Part shown: positions 36,401-44,215 of the stretch, piece after piece | Layout: each line of letters begins with the position of its first letter | Numbering within the stretch: the stretch's first letter is position 1 | Source: UBA5239 sp031548025 | Lineage (GTDB): Bacteria > Verrucomicrobiota > Lentisphaeria > Victivallales > Victivallaceae | Direction of reading: 5' to 3' | Assembly: GCA_031548025.1 (NCBI GenBank) | Contig: JAVBRM010000034.1 | Coordinates: forward strand, 1-64,000 | Length of the DNA stretch: 64,000 nucleotides | Program-made: the position numbers and the translations under genes | Notes under the pieces: generated by a model | Databases searched by the model: none | Told to the model about the DNA's origin: nothing | The model's input: only the letters and a program-made list of their open reading frames with translations

Positions 36401-36691
36401 TTTAAAATCTGGCAAGCTGGATTTATGTCCGGCAGCAGCCATCTGAGAGTCTATTACCCGGACGGAAAACTTGCCGGCGGTACTCCGGCGGCCGATAGTC
36501 ATGACGATGGGAAAGAAAACGCTAAGTTTTTCATCGAATGCGCCAATCCGTTTTCGGACCGTGATACCGTCTGGAGTCTGGATTCCTGGGGCAGAGGTAC
36601 TCAAACCTTTGGTTTTCAGGGTATCCCCTGTGAAATTTATATTGACAAACCGGATATTGGCAATATAACTTTGAAAACATTTGAACAATGA
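33476..36691 (+). CDS. Secreted exo-rhamnogalacturonan lyase-like (PL26/YetA-type) protein
   Basis: The ATG at 33476 follows AGGA by 5 bases and starts a signal peptide (about residues 1-20), giving 1071 residues. Residues about 85-330 look like the N-terminal domain of PcRGLX/YetA proteins (FGLPLPEGAI, then ARWNDGSLKWVQLRFSV). A toroid-type catalytic region follows with HSIGHTGLW (about 553-561), LYDTHADAGGGHVWARG and DGGWSLKAACHIYETTGD. The C-terminus is beta-rich. This suggests cleavage of a rhamnogalacturonan- or ulvan-like polymer. The family call rests on motif memory, so other toroid lyases remain possible. Confidence 0.88.
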   Translation: MKSLFLSLAAIMCLALAGAVSDGETVDAGKGRKLFMQSLSNKGLSAETVLAKADKPVTPHRPTPIAELRDSFTAEHRGKLPYEEVNIELLEESGVSRICVVQFGLPLPEGAIFATNRLRLLDGASEIPMQSTVAARWNDGSLKWVQLRFSVVMKSGEKKSIKLELGERVSRTASEGGVKILRNGDIWTIDTGRLSTQINVKHFKLLENLKADGKALGGFGAGMILVDEQGGNRTSEAGVVKRVTIEENGALFTTVRVDGTYSGDSGLSYTARLRFQAGSPKVGIEFTHINTAVKHEFTDVTALYLDYRAADTPLENGERSFQMNDRRAQMADGKIIEKRLDGIGSAGNVVFGVRDFWQRFPKAHTVFPNGVRIELLPFLEPGFGDDLPWYHRFPFRAGKHRSKWGMSFTERIDFDFGGGKPEILKAELQSPVVAVLPSTYLAKSGVIPGIGGANASVFAVWDTIYQNTWNDTLERREKQREYGYFNYGDAWGERGKVNWNNNEYDWPASLFAAFYRTGNRDYYRWALVAARHQADVDICHAYPDPYYVGANLQHSIGHTGLWMAPKQLDCSYLYDTHADAGGGHVWARGMGLAFLAGGDTRAFDAIQELGDHIRFAFAPNFKKLSLYIRDGGWSLKAACHIYETTGDAEHRQAADMIADLIIKEQSFDRGGAWDRRVGRIYAKYKEKEHTGNTVFQVGLVMEAMAQYHRLSQREEAKKSLLATAEWLIKGFQRDFYGWWYDMDYRSKPIGMMYGLHISVQLNCLSGTPVMYAANLSGDRRFQECSFNAMRGLLFLGLQTEAKEFANSTYDLDYWLEQMNVWTEQHGDKFTYTEAEVISDILKHRQSTFRVRLPSVRSFNARLTRTEAVLRLERIRYGGMPGEKVEKFVEIIGPNGNLVHRDTIESKQNYIREYKVKGAINDIFTIKISDDQEAVWTLIPDPDYLASALFGQAGIGIGSPQLLSRYHFIVPRKTRTFKIWQAGFMSGSSHLRVYYPDGKLAGGTPAADSHDDGKENAKFFIECANPFSDRDTVWSLDSWGRGTQTFGFQGIPCEIYIDKPDIGNITLKTFEQ

Positions 36692-36720
36692 ATTAGTGGA
36701 ATTACATTATCCTTAATAAA

Positions 36721-37065
36721 CGCCATGTGCAAGTTTTCCGGTGGCTGCCCCAAGGTGGGGCTGCCTGTCCCCAGGCAGCCGTTCTCCTCGGGCCGAATAT
36801 CCTGTCGCCTTTGGGTAACAACGGTAGACAAGCCCAAGTGAACGGCGGTCTAGTACATTGTAAAACTTGATTTATCGCTTTGCTCGGATTTTTTTGCTTG
36901 TCTTGCAACCTCGCAAAGTCCTTCGATAGCTTGCTATCGGCGGATTTGCAAAATTGCAATTCAAATCAAAAATCTCTATCGCAAGCCCGACAAATGAAGA
37001 TTTACAATGTACTAGGGACAGACCGCCCTACCTCGGGAGAGTCACCGAAAAACTTGCACACGACG
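36721..37065. repeat. Palindromic intergenic element, copy 2 (with nested insertion)
   Basis: Outer arms 36721-36743 and 37043-37065 pair at 20 of 23 positions. GGTGGGG (36754-36760) pairs with CCCTACC (37026-37032), including one G-T wobble. A hairpin built on CTGCCTG/CAGGCAG lies at 36761-36778. The core 36750-36805 matches 15514-15569 at 52 of 56 bases. Between the shared GTGAACGGC and CCTCGGGAG blocks sits a 166-base segment absent from copy 1. It separates the PL26-like and phosphoesterase genes. Confidence 0.8.
36850..37015. repeat. Nested 166-base element with perfect 15-base inverted ends
   Basis: CTAGTACATTGTAAA (36850-36864) is the exact reverse complement of TTTACAATGTACTAG (37001-37015). 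GGCGGTC just outside the left end pairs with GACCGCC shortly beyond the right end. The interior is AT-rich with a small CGATAGC hairpin and no ORF of note. It has the look of a small non-autonomous element or a long RNA stem. Confidence 0.7.
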
Positions 37066-37091
37066 TAAAATAACAAAAAAAGCAATCGTAT

Positions 37092-38180
37092 ATGAAAAAT
37101 GATGTTGAAGTAATCGGTTTTGACTGGAATAAAGTAACCTTGGGAATTTATCATCACGGCTTTGATTATATCAAGGTCAATCTGCATGGCGGCGGCGACA
37201 ATATCGACCTGATCTCGTCGGAACCGGCCGGGATTCTGCGCATGACCGTCGGAGATTTGCTGCCGGATTGCCAGTACCGGGTTACCGTTATCTTTCCCGA
37301 CGGTTCCGAGCAGTCGGAATTCCACACTTTGCCGGCGCCGCAGGGGAATCTCAAGGGGTGTTACGCGGTGCTTTCCGATCCGCATATCTCGGAATTCACC
37401 GAGAACCGCAAGGGGCGGCTGTTTGTCGAATCGGCCTCCATCCTGCGGGATGTGATCGAGGATTGCGTGGGCAACTACAAGGCCGAATTCATTCTGATCG
37501 GCGGTGACCTGACCAACAAAGCCTCGGTCGGAGAATATGAAGTTCTCGCTTCGATCCTCAATAGTGCCGGGGTGCCGGTGATTGCCGCGCCCGGCGACCA
37601 TGACATAACTCCGCGCCGGGACCGTTGGATGCAGTATGTCGGGGACAAGTTCCCGAGCGAATTTGCCGACCACCGTTACCGGGTCAAGGCACTGGACACT
37701 GCCGGAGGCGAGATTACCGACGAGGATCTGCACGCGATCGAATCCATGGTTTACGACAACCGGCTTCTGTTGTTGGTAACCCATATGCATATTCTGCCCA
37801 ATCCGGCCCTGTGTCATGGCAATAAAGCGCACGGTATCAGGAACTTCAATGCAACCGCGTCCGCACTGCTTGAACGTTTGTCGCACCGGACTTCGATCAT
37901 CTACGCCGGGCATCAGAATGTTCCGTCGAAAATATCGTTGAACAAGCTGCATCAGGTCCATCTGCCGCAGACCTGCCAGTACGGTTGTTCCTGGCTGCTG
38001 GTCAGGGAATACGAAAACGGTTTGTATCATACCCATATTCCGATCCGGAGCGAGATTCTGCGCCGCCAGTCGGCTATCGACGGCGAGAGATCAGCGGACT
38101 TTTTCCGCGAGGAACAATGGCGGATCAGTTACCGGCGGGGCGTATCGCCGAATATGGCTAACTTTTTAATCAAGGAATAA
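37092..38180 (+). CDS. Calcineurin-like metallophosphoesterase with variant motifs
   Basis: The 362-residue protein starts with a ~90-residue fibronectin-like domain and continues with a phosphoesterase fold: SDPH (first metal pair), GGDLTN, APGDHD in place of the usual GNHD, THMHI, and AGHQN in place of GHxH. Two metal-ligand motifs therefore deviate. No signal peptide is seen. It is followed by a sugar isomerase after 7 bases, suggesting a shared pathway, perhaps hydrolysis of a phosphorylated intermediate. Activity is uncertain because of the variants. Confidence 0.87.
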   Translation: MKNDVEVIGFDWNKVTLGIYHHGFDYIKVNLHGGGDNIDLISSEPAGILRMTVGDLLPDCQYRVTVIFPDGSEQSEFHTLPAPQGNLKGCYAVLSDPHISEFTENRKGRLFVESASILRDVIEDCVGNYKAEFILIGGDLTNKASVGEYEVLASILNSAGVPVIAAPGDHDITPRRDRWMQYVGDKFPSEFADHRYRVKALDTAGGEITDEDLHAIESMVYDNRLLLLVTHMHILPNPALCHGNKAHGIRNFNATASALLERLSHRTSIIYAGHQNVPSKISLNKLHQVHLPQTCQYGCSWLLVREYENGLYHTHIPIRSEILRRQSAIDGERSADFFREEQWRISYRRGVSPNMANFLIKE

Positions 38181-38187
38181 TAGAATC

Positions 38188-38982
38188 ATGACCAATCAAT
38201 TATGCTGGAGTACCACCTGTTTCGGACCGGAACAAAATCAGGACGATTTAATCAAATGGATTGAAATGATCTTGGCGAGCGGGGTAGATCGTATCGAAAT
38301 TTCCCGCAAACAGTGGGACATCGCGCGCCGGGCCGACCGGATCAAGGCTACGGGGATCAAAGTTCACTCGATTCACGGTACGCTGGGAAACGGAGCGGTT
38401 TCCCCGGATCCGGCGGAGTTTAAGGTCGCTATCGCTACGGAAATCGCCAGAATGAGGGATTGCGCGGCATTTCCGTGTCCGTATGTCGTACACTACTTGA
38501 ACCGTTTCAACGATCCGGCCTACGGCATCCGATTCAGAAAGGCGATTGAAGCCCTGGCCGCCGCCGATACCGGCATGATTATCGCCGTCGAAACCGTTCC
38601 GTATAAACCGGAAGTGAACGAGCGTTATGCGGACAGCGCCGAAGTGGCCGAATTCGTCCGCTCGTTCAATGATCCGATGATCCAAATGACCGTCGATATC
38701 AATCACTCCAATCTGCATGAAAATATCCTGCAGGTTTGCCGCAATGCCCGGGGGCTGATCGCCAACATCCATGTCTCGGACAATCACGGCATCCGCGAGG
38801 AACACCTGATTCCGGGGGAGGGGATTATTCCGCTGCGGGAAGTAATGGCCGAACTGTATGCCAACGGTTATAAGGGGTCCTGTAACCTGGAGCTTCATAT
38901 TCCCGGCGAAATCACAGTAGAGAGATTACGTGAAATCAATCAACAGGTAGAGTTAATATTGCAAGGTCCTGCTGATAAGTAA
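38188..38982 (+). CDS. Sugar phosphate isomerase/epimerase-like TIM-barrel protein
   Basis: A 264-residue protein with the AP-endonuclease-2/xylose isomerase-like fold: HSIHGTL, IAVETVPY, MTVDINHSNLHE, IHVSDNHG and NLELHIPG carry the metal-ligand Glu/Asp/His pattern. It follows the phosphoesterase by 7 bases. Its 3' end overlaps ispD by 47 bases on the opposite strand; both reading frames look genuine to their ends. Confidence 0.9.
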   Translation: MTNQLCWSTTCFGPEQNQDDLIKWIEMILASGVDRIEISRKQWDIARRADRIKATGIKVHSIHGTLGNGAVSPDPAEFKVAIATEIARMRDCAAFPCPYVVHYLNRFNDPAYGIRFRKAIEALAAADTGMIIAVETVPYKPEVNERYADSAEVAEFVRSFNDPMIQMTVDINHSNLHENILQVCRNARGLIANIHVSDNHGIREEHLIPGEGIIPLREVMAELYANGYKGSCNLELHIPGEITVERLREINQQVELILQGPADK

Positions 38983-39604
38983 CCTTGATGTTGCTGTCCG
39001 GATTATAAACCATTTTCACCGGATAGCCGGCGTTTTCCATGACGGCGGCATCGTCGGTGAAATTTTTTTCCGCCCGCCGATAGGCGTCTTCCAATAAATC
39101 GCGCCGGAATACTTGCGGCGTTTCTACCCGCCATAACGTGCTGCGGTCAACTGTAGCGGTCACCATATTGCCGTTATCAACCCTTTTGATGGTATCGGTG
39201 ACCGGTTTGCCGGGAACGGCTCCGCCGTGCTGCCGTGCCGCTTCCAGGCACTCCTGGAGCAGTTTTCGGCCCGCCTGGGGCCTGGCGGCGTCATGGACGG
39301 CCACATAAGCGACATCCTGCGGCAAAGCCTTCAAGCCATTCCGTACCGAGTCACTGCGCTCCATGCCGCCGTGGGTCAGTTGTAACGGATAATCCGGCAG
39401 GTATTTTTTCAGAGCGTCGGCATACTCGCCGGACAGGGATTTGGGGACCACCAGAACCGCATGTTCCGGGCGGCAGACGTCGCGGAAATTGCGAATCGTC
39501 CGGATAAACAGCGGTTCGCCGTTCACCGGTTCAAACAGTTTATTGCGTCCGTAGCGGTTGCTTGAACCGCCCGCCGCGAAAATAATTCCAATTTCATTGA
39601 TCAT
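38936..39604 (-). CDS. ispD: 2-C-methyl-D-erythritol 4-phosphate cytidylyltransferase
   Basis: IspD joins MEP to CTP in the MEP isoprenoid pathway. The 222-residue protein has the nucleotide-binding N-terminus IIFAAGGSSNRYGRNKLFE, VAVHDAARP, the WRVETPQVF region and the end DDAAVMENAGYPVKMV followed by NIKVTYQQDL. The length is normal for the family. It lies downstream of the LysM lipoprotein gene and a strong terminator. The overlap with the isomerase gene is unusually long for a tail-to-tail pair. Confidence 0.96.
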   Translation of the reverse strand: MINEIGIIFAAGGSSNRYGRNKLFEPVNGEPLFIRTIRNFRDVCRPEHAVLVVPKSLSGEYADALKKYLPDYPLQLTHGGMERSDSVRNGLKALPQDVAYVAVHDAARPQAGRKLLQECLEAARQHGGAVPGKPVTDTIKRVDNGNMVTATVDRSTLWRVETPQVFRRDLLEDAYRRAEKNFTDDAAVMENAGYPVKMVYNPDSNIKVTYQQDLAILTLPVD

Positions 39605-39610
39605 AATAAT

Positions 39611-39642
39611 AAAAAAAGCTCAAAGGGGGATCCCTTTGAGCT
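39611..39642 (-). terminator. Rho-independent terminator of the LysM lipoprotein gene
   Basis: AGCTCAAAGGG (39617-39627) and CCCTTTGAGCT (39632-39642) form a perfect 11-base stem with a GGAT loop. On the minus strand it is followed by seven T residues. Confidence 0.9.
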
Positions 39643-39662
39643 GTATGGTAAAGGTGTTTCGG

Positions 39663-40889
39663 TCAGGGAGCCAACGGGATGAAAATAACGCGGCCGGCCT
39701 GAATAACTTTGCTGTCCTTGAGATCCGGATTGAGTTTCTTGAGATCGTCGACAGTGGTGCCGTAAGCGGCGGCGATGTTTTCCAGCGTGGTATCACTGGG
39801 GGCTTCGATCGAGGTCTTCTGCGGCAAGAGCGAGCTCGCGGGAGCCGTGGGGGCTATCGGAGCGGCGGAGACCGGAGCAGCGGTCGTGGCTGCCGGAGTT
39901 GAAGTCGTCGGAGCCGGAGTCGGAGTCGGAGTCGGAGTCGGAGTAACCGGAGCCGCTACCGGGTCACGCAGATCGCCGAGGATATCGTCGGCCGTGGCCG
40001 AAGAAGTCGAGGGAGTCGGAGTGGGAGTCGGGGTCATCTGGGTGGCAACCGGAGCCGGAGCGGTGGTTTTCCGCGGGGCCGCTGCGGCAGTGGTAGCGGC
40101 AGTGCCGGTCGCGGGCTTTTTGGTCGCGGCTACCGCTTGGGCGGTCGCGGGGCTCTTGCCGGGAATGACCAACTTCTGGCCGATTTTGAGAATGGTGTTC
40201 TCATTGATATTGTTGGCCTTCATCAAGTCGGCGCGTTTGACCTTGTAGTTAGCGGCAATCTTGGACACCGAATCGCCTTTCTTCACGAGATAGTAGCCGT
40301 CAGCCATGCCGGTAGCGGAAGCCGCGGCAGAGGTTTTTGCGGCTGCTTGAGTGGAAGCGGCTTTGGTGGTTTTGGTCGCCTTCTGACTGGTAGCGGCAGT
40401 CTGGGTTTTGCGGGGAATGCTGATGACGGTTCCGGGCGGCGGGATGACAATGGTCTGACCGATCCGGATCGGTTTCTTGATATCCAGGTTGTTGTAGGAA
40501 GCCAAAGCGGCAGCTCCGACTCCGTACTGTTGGCCGATCTGGCTCAGGGTGTCACCCTTTTTGACCACGTATTTTTCCGGAGCCGCCACTACCGGACGCT
40601 CGGGCTGGCGATGCATAGTTTCCTGCGGAGGAGTGTAGGCAGACTTGGACGGAACCGATATTTCTTCCACTTCCATGGGCTGGGATTGCTGAGGTTGTTG
40701 CTGGGTTGGCGCAAGTTGCTGTTGCTGTTGCTGTTGTGGTTGCTGCGCTGTTTCGGTGCCTGGCGGGATGTCGGCCGCCGGAATGTAACCGCGTGGAGCT
40801 AAAGTATTATGGTTGGTGCAACCTGAGCTCAATAAAAGAGCTTGCAGGCACAAGCTGCCGGTCATTAATGCCGCAATTTTCAATTTCAT
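39663..40889 (-). CDS. LysM-domain lipoprotein
   Basis: The 408-residue protein has a signal peptide with a lipobox-like LLLSSGC (Cys24). A Gln-rich stretch follows, then three LysM domains that bind peptidoglycan: about residues 106-151 (YVVKKGDTLSQIGQQY), 199-244 (YLVKKGDSVSKIAANY) and 360-406 (a weaker, divergent copy). Ala/Thr and TPTPTP linkers separate them. The product probably tethers the outer membrane to the wall or helps cell division. It sits between two terminators, so it is probably transcribed alone. Confidence 0.93.
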   Translation of the reverse strand: MKLKIAALMTGSLCLQALLLSSGCTNHNTLAPRGYIPAADIPPGTETAQQPQQQQQQQLAPTQQQPQQSQPMEVEEISVPSKSAYTPPQETMHRQPERPVVAAPEKYVVKKGDTLSQIGQQYGVGAAALASYNNLDIKKPIRIGQTIVIPPPGTVISIPRKTQTAATSQKATKTTKAASTQAAAKTSAAASATGMADGYYLVKKGDSVSKIAANYKVKRADLMKANNINENTILKIGQKLVIPGKSPATAQAVAATKKPATGTAATTAAAAPRKTTAPAPVATQMTPTPTPTPSTSSATADDILGDLRDPVAAPVTPTPTPTPTPAPTTSTPAATTAAPVSAAPIAPTAPASSLLPQKTSIEAPSDTTLENIAAAYGTTVDDLKKLNPDLKDSKVIQAGRVIFIPLAP

Positions 40890-41010
40890 GTGATCCTCCG
40901 ATAAATTAAAAAGGTTTTACCCCTCGTCACGATATACGTTTTTTATAAATATAAGAACATTAATGAAAATTACAAAATGAAATCGAGAAAAATTGATGAA
41001 ATTCACTGCA

Positions 41011-41049
41011 AAATTAAAAAGCCGGCATTCCGCAATTGAAATGCCGGCT
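41011..41049 (-). terminator. Terminator of the fabD-fabG operon
   Basis: AGCCGGCATT (41020-41029) and AATGCCGGCT (41040-41049) form a 10-base stem; on the minus strand TTTTTAATTT follows. It lies 16 bases past the fabG stop. Confidence 0.85.
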
Positions 41050-41064
41050 GATTATAGCCGCAAA

Positions 41065-41808
41065 TTACATGTACATGCCGCCGTCGACGCCGATGACCTG
41101 TCCGCTGACATAGTCCGAATCGGGAGAGCAGAGGAAATACACGACGTTGGCCACGTCTTCCGGATTGCCGCCGCGCTTCATCGGAATGATGTCCATGAAG
41201 GCGCTCTTGGCCGCGTCGGAGAGATCCTTGGTCATATCGGTGATGATATAGCCGGGAGCCACCGCGTTGGCGGTAATGTTGCGGGAACCGAATTCTTTGG
41301 CGACGGTTTTGGTCAGGCCGATGACGCCGGCTTTGCTGGCGACGTAGTTGGCCTGTCCGGCGTTGCCCATGCGTCCGACCACGGAAGCGAGGTTGACGAT
41401 CTTGCCGTAGCGGTTCTTCATCATCGGGCGGACAGCCGCCTTGATACAGTTGAAAGTGCCTTTCAGGTTGACGGCGATTACCGAATCCCATTCGGCTTCG
41501 GTCATGCGCATGATCAGGTTGTCGCGGGTGATACCGGCGTTGTTGACCAGGATGTCGAGACGGCCGAACTTGGCGACGGTTTCTTCGATGGCGCGGGCGG
41601 CTTCGTCCATTTTGGCAACGTTGGCGGCGACGGCGATCGCGTCCACGCCTTTGGCCTTGAACTCATTGACGGTGGCTTCGGCCACGTCGAGCATGATGTC
41701 GACGATAGCCAGCGAAGCGCCTTCCGCGGCGAGACGTTCACAAATCGATTTGCCGATACCGCGTGCGCCGCCGGTAACCAGAGCTACTTTTCCTTGCAGA
41801 GATCCCAT
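41065..41808 (-). CDS. fabG: 3-oxoacyl-[acyl-carrier-protein] reductase
   Basis: FabG reduces 3-oxoacyl-ACP with NADPH in fatty acid elongation. The 247-residue short-chain dehydrogenase has the cofactor motif TGGARGIG (12-19), the NNAG motif and the catalytic Ser142, Tyr155 and Lys159 (NYVASKAG). The C-terminus (GQVIGVDGGMYM) is typical of FabG. It follows fabD by 20 bases in the same operon and ends at a strong terminator. Confidence 0.96.
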   Translation of the reverse strand: MGSLQGKVALVTGGARGIGKSICERLAAEGASLAIVDIMLDVAEATVNEFKAKGVDAIAVAANVAKMDEAARAIEETVAKFGRLDILVNNAGITRDNLIMRMTEAEWDSVIAVNLKGTFNCIKAAVRPMMKNRYGKIVNLASVVGRMGNAGQANYVASKAGVIGLTKTVAKEFGSRNITANAVAPGYIITDMTKDLSDAAKSAFMDIIPMKRGGNPEDVANVVYFLCSPDSDYVSGQVIGVDGGMYM

Positions 41809-41828
41809 TATGTATATTCCTTCTATTT

Positions 41829-42734
41829 TTATTGGTTAAGACCTTCGACATTATTGACATTCTTCGCGGCGACGTTGGCGTCGGTACGCTTGAGCAGACC
41901 GGTCAGAACGTTGCCCGGGCCGAATTCGATCATGGTATCGGCTCCGGCTTGTACCATGTTCTGGACGCATTCGACCCAACGGACGCTGCCCGCAACCTGT
42001 TTTTCGAGGTTATCGATGAGTTCGGCCAGATCTTTGGCCGGCTGCCCGGTGTAGTTGTGGTAAACCGGTACTTTCGGCATATTGATGTTGGTTTTTTCCA
42101 GAACTTGACGCAGGGCGATACCGGCTTCTTTCATCAACCGTGAGTGATAGGCTCCGGCGACGTTCAGCGGAATGACCTTGCGCATGCCTTTTTCCTTGAG
42201 CATGGCGACGGCCTGTTCGACCTTGGACTTTTCGCCGCTGATGACGATCTGGCCGGGGCTGTTGTAGTTGGCCACGTCGATATCGCATTCGGCGCAAACC
42301 GCCTTGATGATCTCGGCGTCGCCGCCCAGAACGCTGGCCATGCCGCCGGTGGTTTTGGCACAGGCTTCATCCATCAGCTCGGCACGCTTGGCGACCAGCT
42401 TCAGGCCATCCTCGAAAGTGAAGGCTCCGGCGGCGTAAAGCGCGCCGTATTCACCCAAGCTCAGCCCGGCGCAGCACAGCGGCTGGGATTCCGGGTGTTT
42501 TTCGCGCCATGCTTCCACGGCGGCGCAGCTCATGGTATAAATGGCCGGCTGACAATAAAGAGATCTTGCCAGGCGGCTTTCCGCGTCGGTAAAACATACT
42601 TCGCTGACCTGCCAGCCGAGAATCCGGTCGGCCTGGTCGAATATTGCTTTGGCAGCGGCGCCGGCTTCGTATAAATCCCGTCCCATGCCGACAGCCTGGG
42701 CTCCCTGTCCGGAAAATGCAAAAATAGCGTTCAT
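41829..42734 (-). CDS. fabD: Malonyl-CoA:ACP transacylase
   Basis: FabD loads malonyl groups onto ACP. The 301-residue protein shows FSGQGAQ near the start, the nucleophile Ser92 in CAGLSLGEYGAL and the catalytic His197 in GAYHSRLM. The residue before the nucleophile Ser is Leu where many FabD proteins have His (GHSLG); the catalytic pair itself is intact. It is first in the fabD-fabG operon. No acpP or fabF lies adjacent, unlike many fab clusters. Confidence 0.96.
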   Translation of the reverse strand: MNAIFAFSGQGAQAVGMGRDLYEAGAAAKAIFDQADRILGWQVSEVCFTDAESRLARSLYCQPAIYTMSCAAVEAWREKHPESQPLCCAGLSLGEYGALYAAGAFTFEDGLKLVAKRAELMDEACAKTTGGMASVLGGDAEIIKAVCAECDIDVANYNSPGQIVISGEKSKVEQAVAMLKEKGMRKVIPLNVAGAYHSRLMKEAGIALRQVLEKTNINMPKVPVYHNYTGQPAKDLAELIDNLEKQVAGSVRWVECVQNMVQAGADTMIEFGPGNVLTGLLKRTDANVAAKNVNNVEGLNQ

Positions 42735-42805
42735 CCGTTATTCCTTAATTAAATGTTTTCAAACACCGGTCTGTAATTTAGCATGAAAATGATAAATTTT
42801 CAAAT

Positions 42806-44212
42806 TCAATAGCGATAATGATCCGGCTTATAGGGGCCTTCCGGCTTGACGCCGATGTAATCGGCCTGTTCCCGGGTCAACATCGTCAGTTCGGCGCCCA
42901 GTTTTTCCAGATGGAGCCGCGCCACTTCTTCGTCCAGGTGCTTCGGCAGGCAGTAAACCCCGATGTTCCGTCCGGGATTGCACGCGATGTCGATCTGCGC
43001 CAGAGTCTGGTTGGTGAAGCTGCAGGACATCACGAAGCTCGGATGACCGGTGGCACAACCCAGGTTGACCAGGCGACCTTCGGCCAGCAGGTAAATGCAG
43101 TGGCCGTCCGGGAATATGTAGCGGTGTACCGGGCAATGGAAATCCTTGATCTCCTCTTTGACGATGCCGGGCCATTTTTCCAGCTTGCTCACCTGAATTT
43201 CGTTGTCGAAATGGCCGATGTTGCAGACGATCGCCTGGTCTTTCATCCGGCTCATGTGGTCGGCGGTAATGATATTGCAGTTACCGGTGGTGGTGACGTA
43301 AATATCGGCGTCGGGCAGGGCCTTTTCCACCGTGGTGACCTTGAATCCCGCCATACAGGCCTGGAGCGCGCAGATCGGGTCGATTTCGGCAACCAGAACC
43401 CGGGCGCGTTCGTTGCGCATGGCTTCGGCCGAACCTTTGCCGACGTCGCCATAGCCGCAGATCATGGCGGTTTTGCCGGAGATCAGGACGTCGAGGGCGC
43501 GTTTGATCCCGTCGGTCAGAGAGTGGCGGCAGCCGTAAATATTGTCGAATTTGCTTTTGGTCACCGAGTCATTGACGTTGATGGCCTGAAACAGCAATTC
43601 GCCCGAGGCGTCCATCTGCTGGAGCCGGTGGACTCCGGTGGTGGTTTCTTCCGACACGCCTTTGATTTTCTTGGCTATTTTCTGCCAGCAGCCGGGGCTT
43701 TCCCGCAATACGCGCTTCAACAGGTTGTTGATGACCTGGAGTTCGTAGACATCGGTCGGTTCATCGAGAATGGCCGGATTGATTTCGGCCTTGCAGCCGC
43801 GGTGAACCAGCAAAGTGGCGTCGCCGCCGTCGTCGATAATCTGGTCCGGGCCGCTGCCGTCGGGCCAAATCATGGCTTGCAGTGTGCAATCCCAGTATTC
43901 TTCCAGAGTTTCACCCTTCCAGGCGAAAACCGGAACGCCGGCCGCCGCGATGGCCGCCGCCGCATGATCCTGGGTGGAGAAAATATTGCACGACGCCCAG
44001 CGGACATCCGCGCCCAAAGCCCGCAAGGTTTCAATCAAAACCGCGGTCTGGATCGTCATATGGAGGCTGCCCATGATTTTGATCCCTTGCAGGGGCTTTG
44101 CCGGGCCGTATTTGTGGCGGGTGGCCATCAGGCCGGGCATTTCTTTTTCGGCGATTTCAATTTCTTTGCGGCCAAAATCGGCCAAGCCGATATCTTTTAC
44201 TTTATAATTCAT
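42806..44212 (-). CDS. ahcY: Adenosylhomocysteinase (S-adenosylhomocysteine hydrolase)
   Basis: The enzyme splits S-adenosylhomocysteine into homocysteine and adenosine using bound NAD. The 468-residue length matches bacterial AhcY. GYGDVGKGSAEAM is the NAD-binding motif; NINDSVTKSKFDN carries the substrate-contact Lys/Asp, and the end KPEGPYKPDHYRY is diagnostic. It follows the adenosine kinase gene by 3 bases in the metK operon, completing a SAM recycling unit. Confidence 0.98.
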   Translation of the reverse strand: MNYKVKDIGLADFGRKEIEIAEKEMPGLMATRHKYGPAKPLQGIKIMGSLHMTIQTAVLIETLRALGADVRWASCNIFSTQDHAAAAIAAAGVPVFAWKGETLEEYWDCTLQAMIWPDGSGPDQIIDDGGDATLLVHRGCKAEINPAILDEPTDVYELQVINNLLKRVLRESPGCWQKIAKKIKGVSEETTTGVHRLQQMDASGELLFQAINVNDSVTKSKFDNIYGCRHSLTDGIKRALDVLISGKTAMICGYGDVGKGSAEAMRNERARVLVAEIDPICALQACMAGFKVTTVEKALPDADIYVTTTGNCNIITADHMSRMKDQAIVCNIGHFDNEIQVSKLEKWPGIVKEEIKDFHCPVHRYIFPDGHCIYLLAEGRLVNLGCATGHPSFVMSCSFTNQTLAQIDIACNPGRNIGVYCLPKHLDEEVARLHLEKLGAELTMLTREQADYIGVKPEGPYKPDHYRY

Positions 44213-44215
44213 GAC

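Noticed and set aside
36850..37015. Insertion sequence with transposase
   Set aside because: The 166-base element has inverted ends but no room for a transposase and no clear target duplication.
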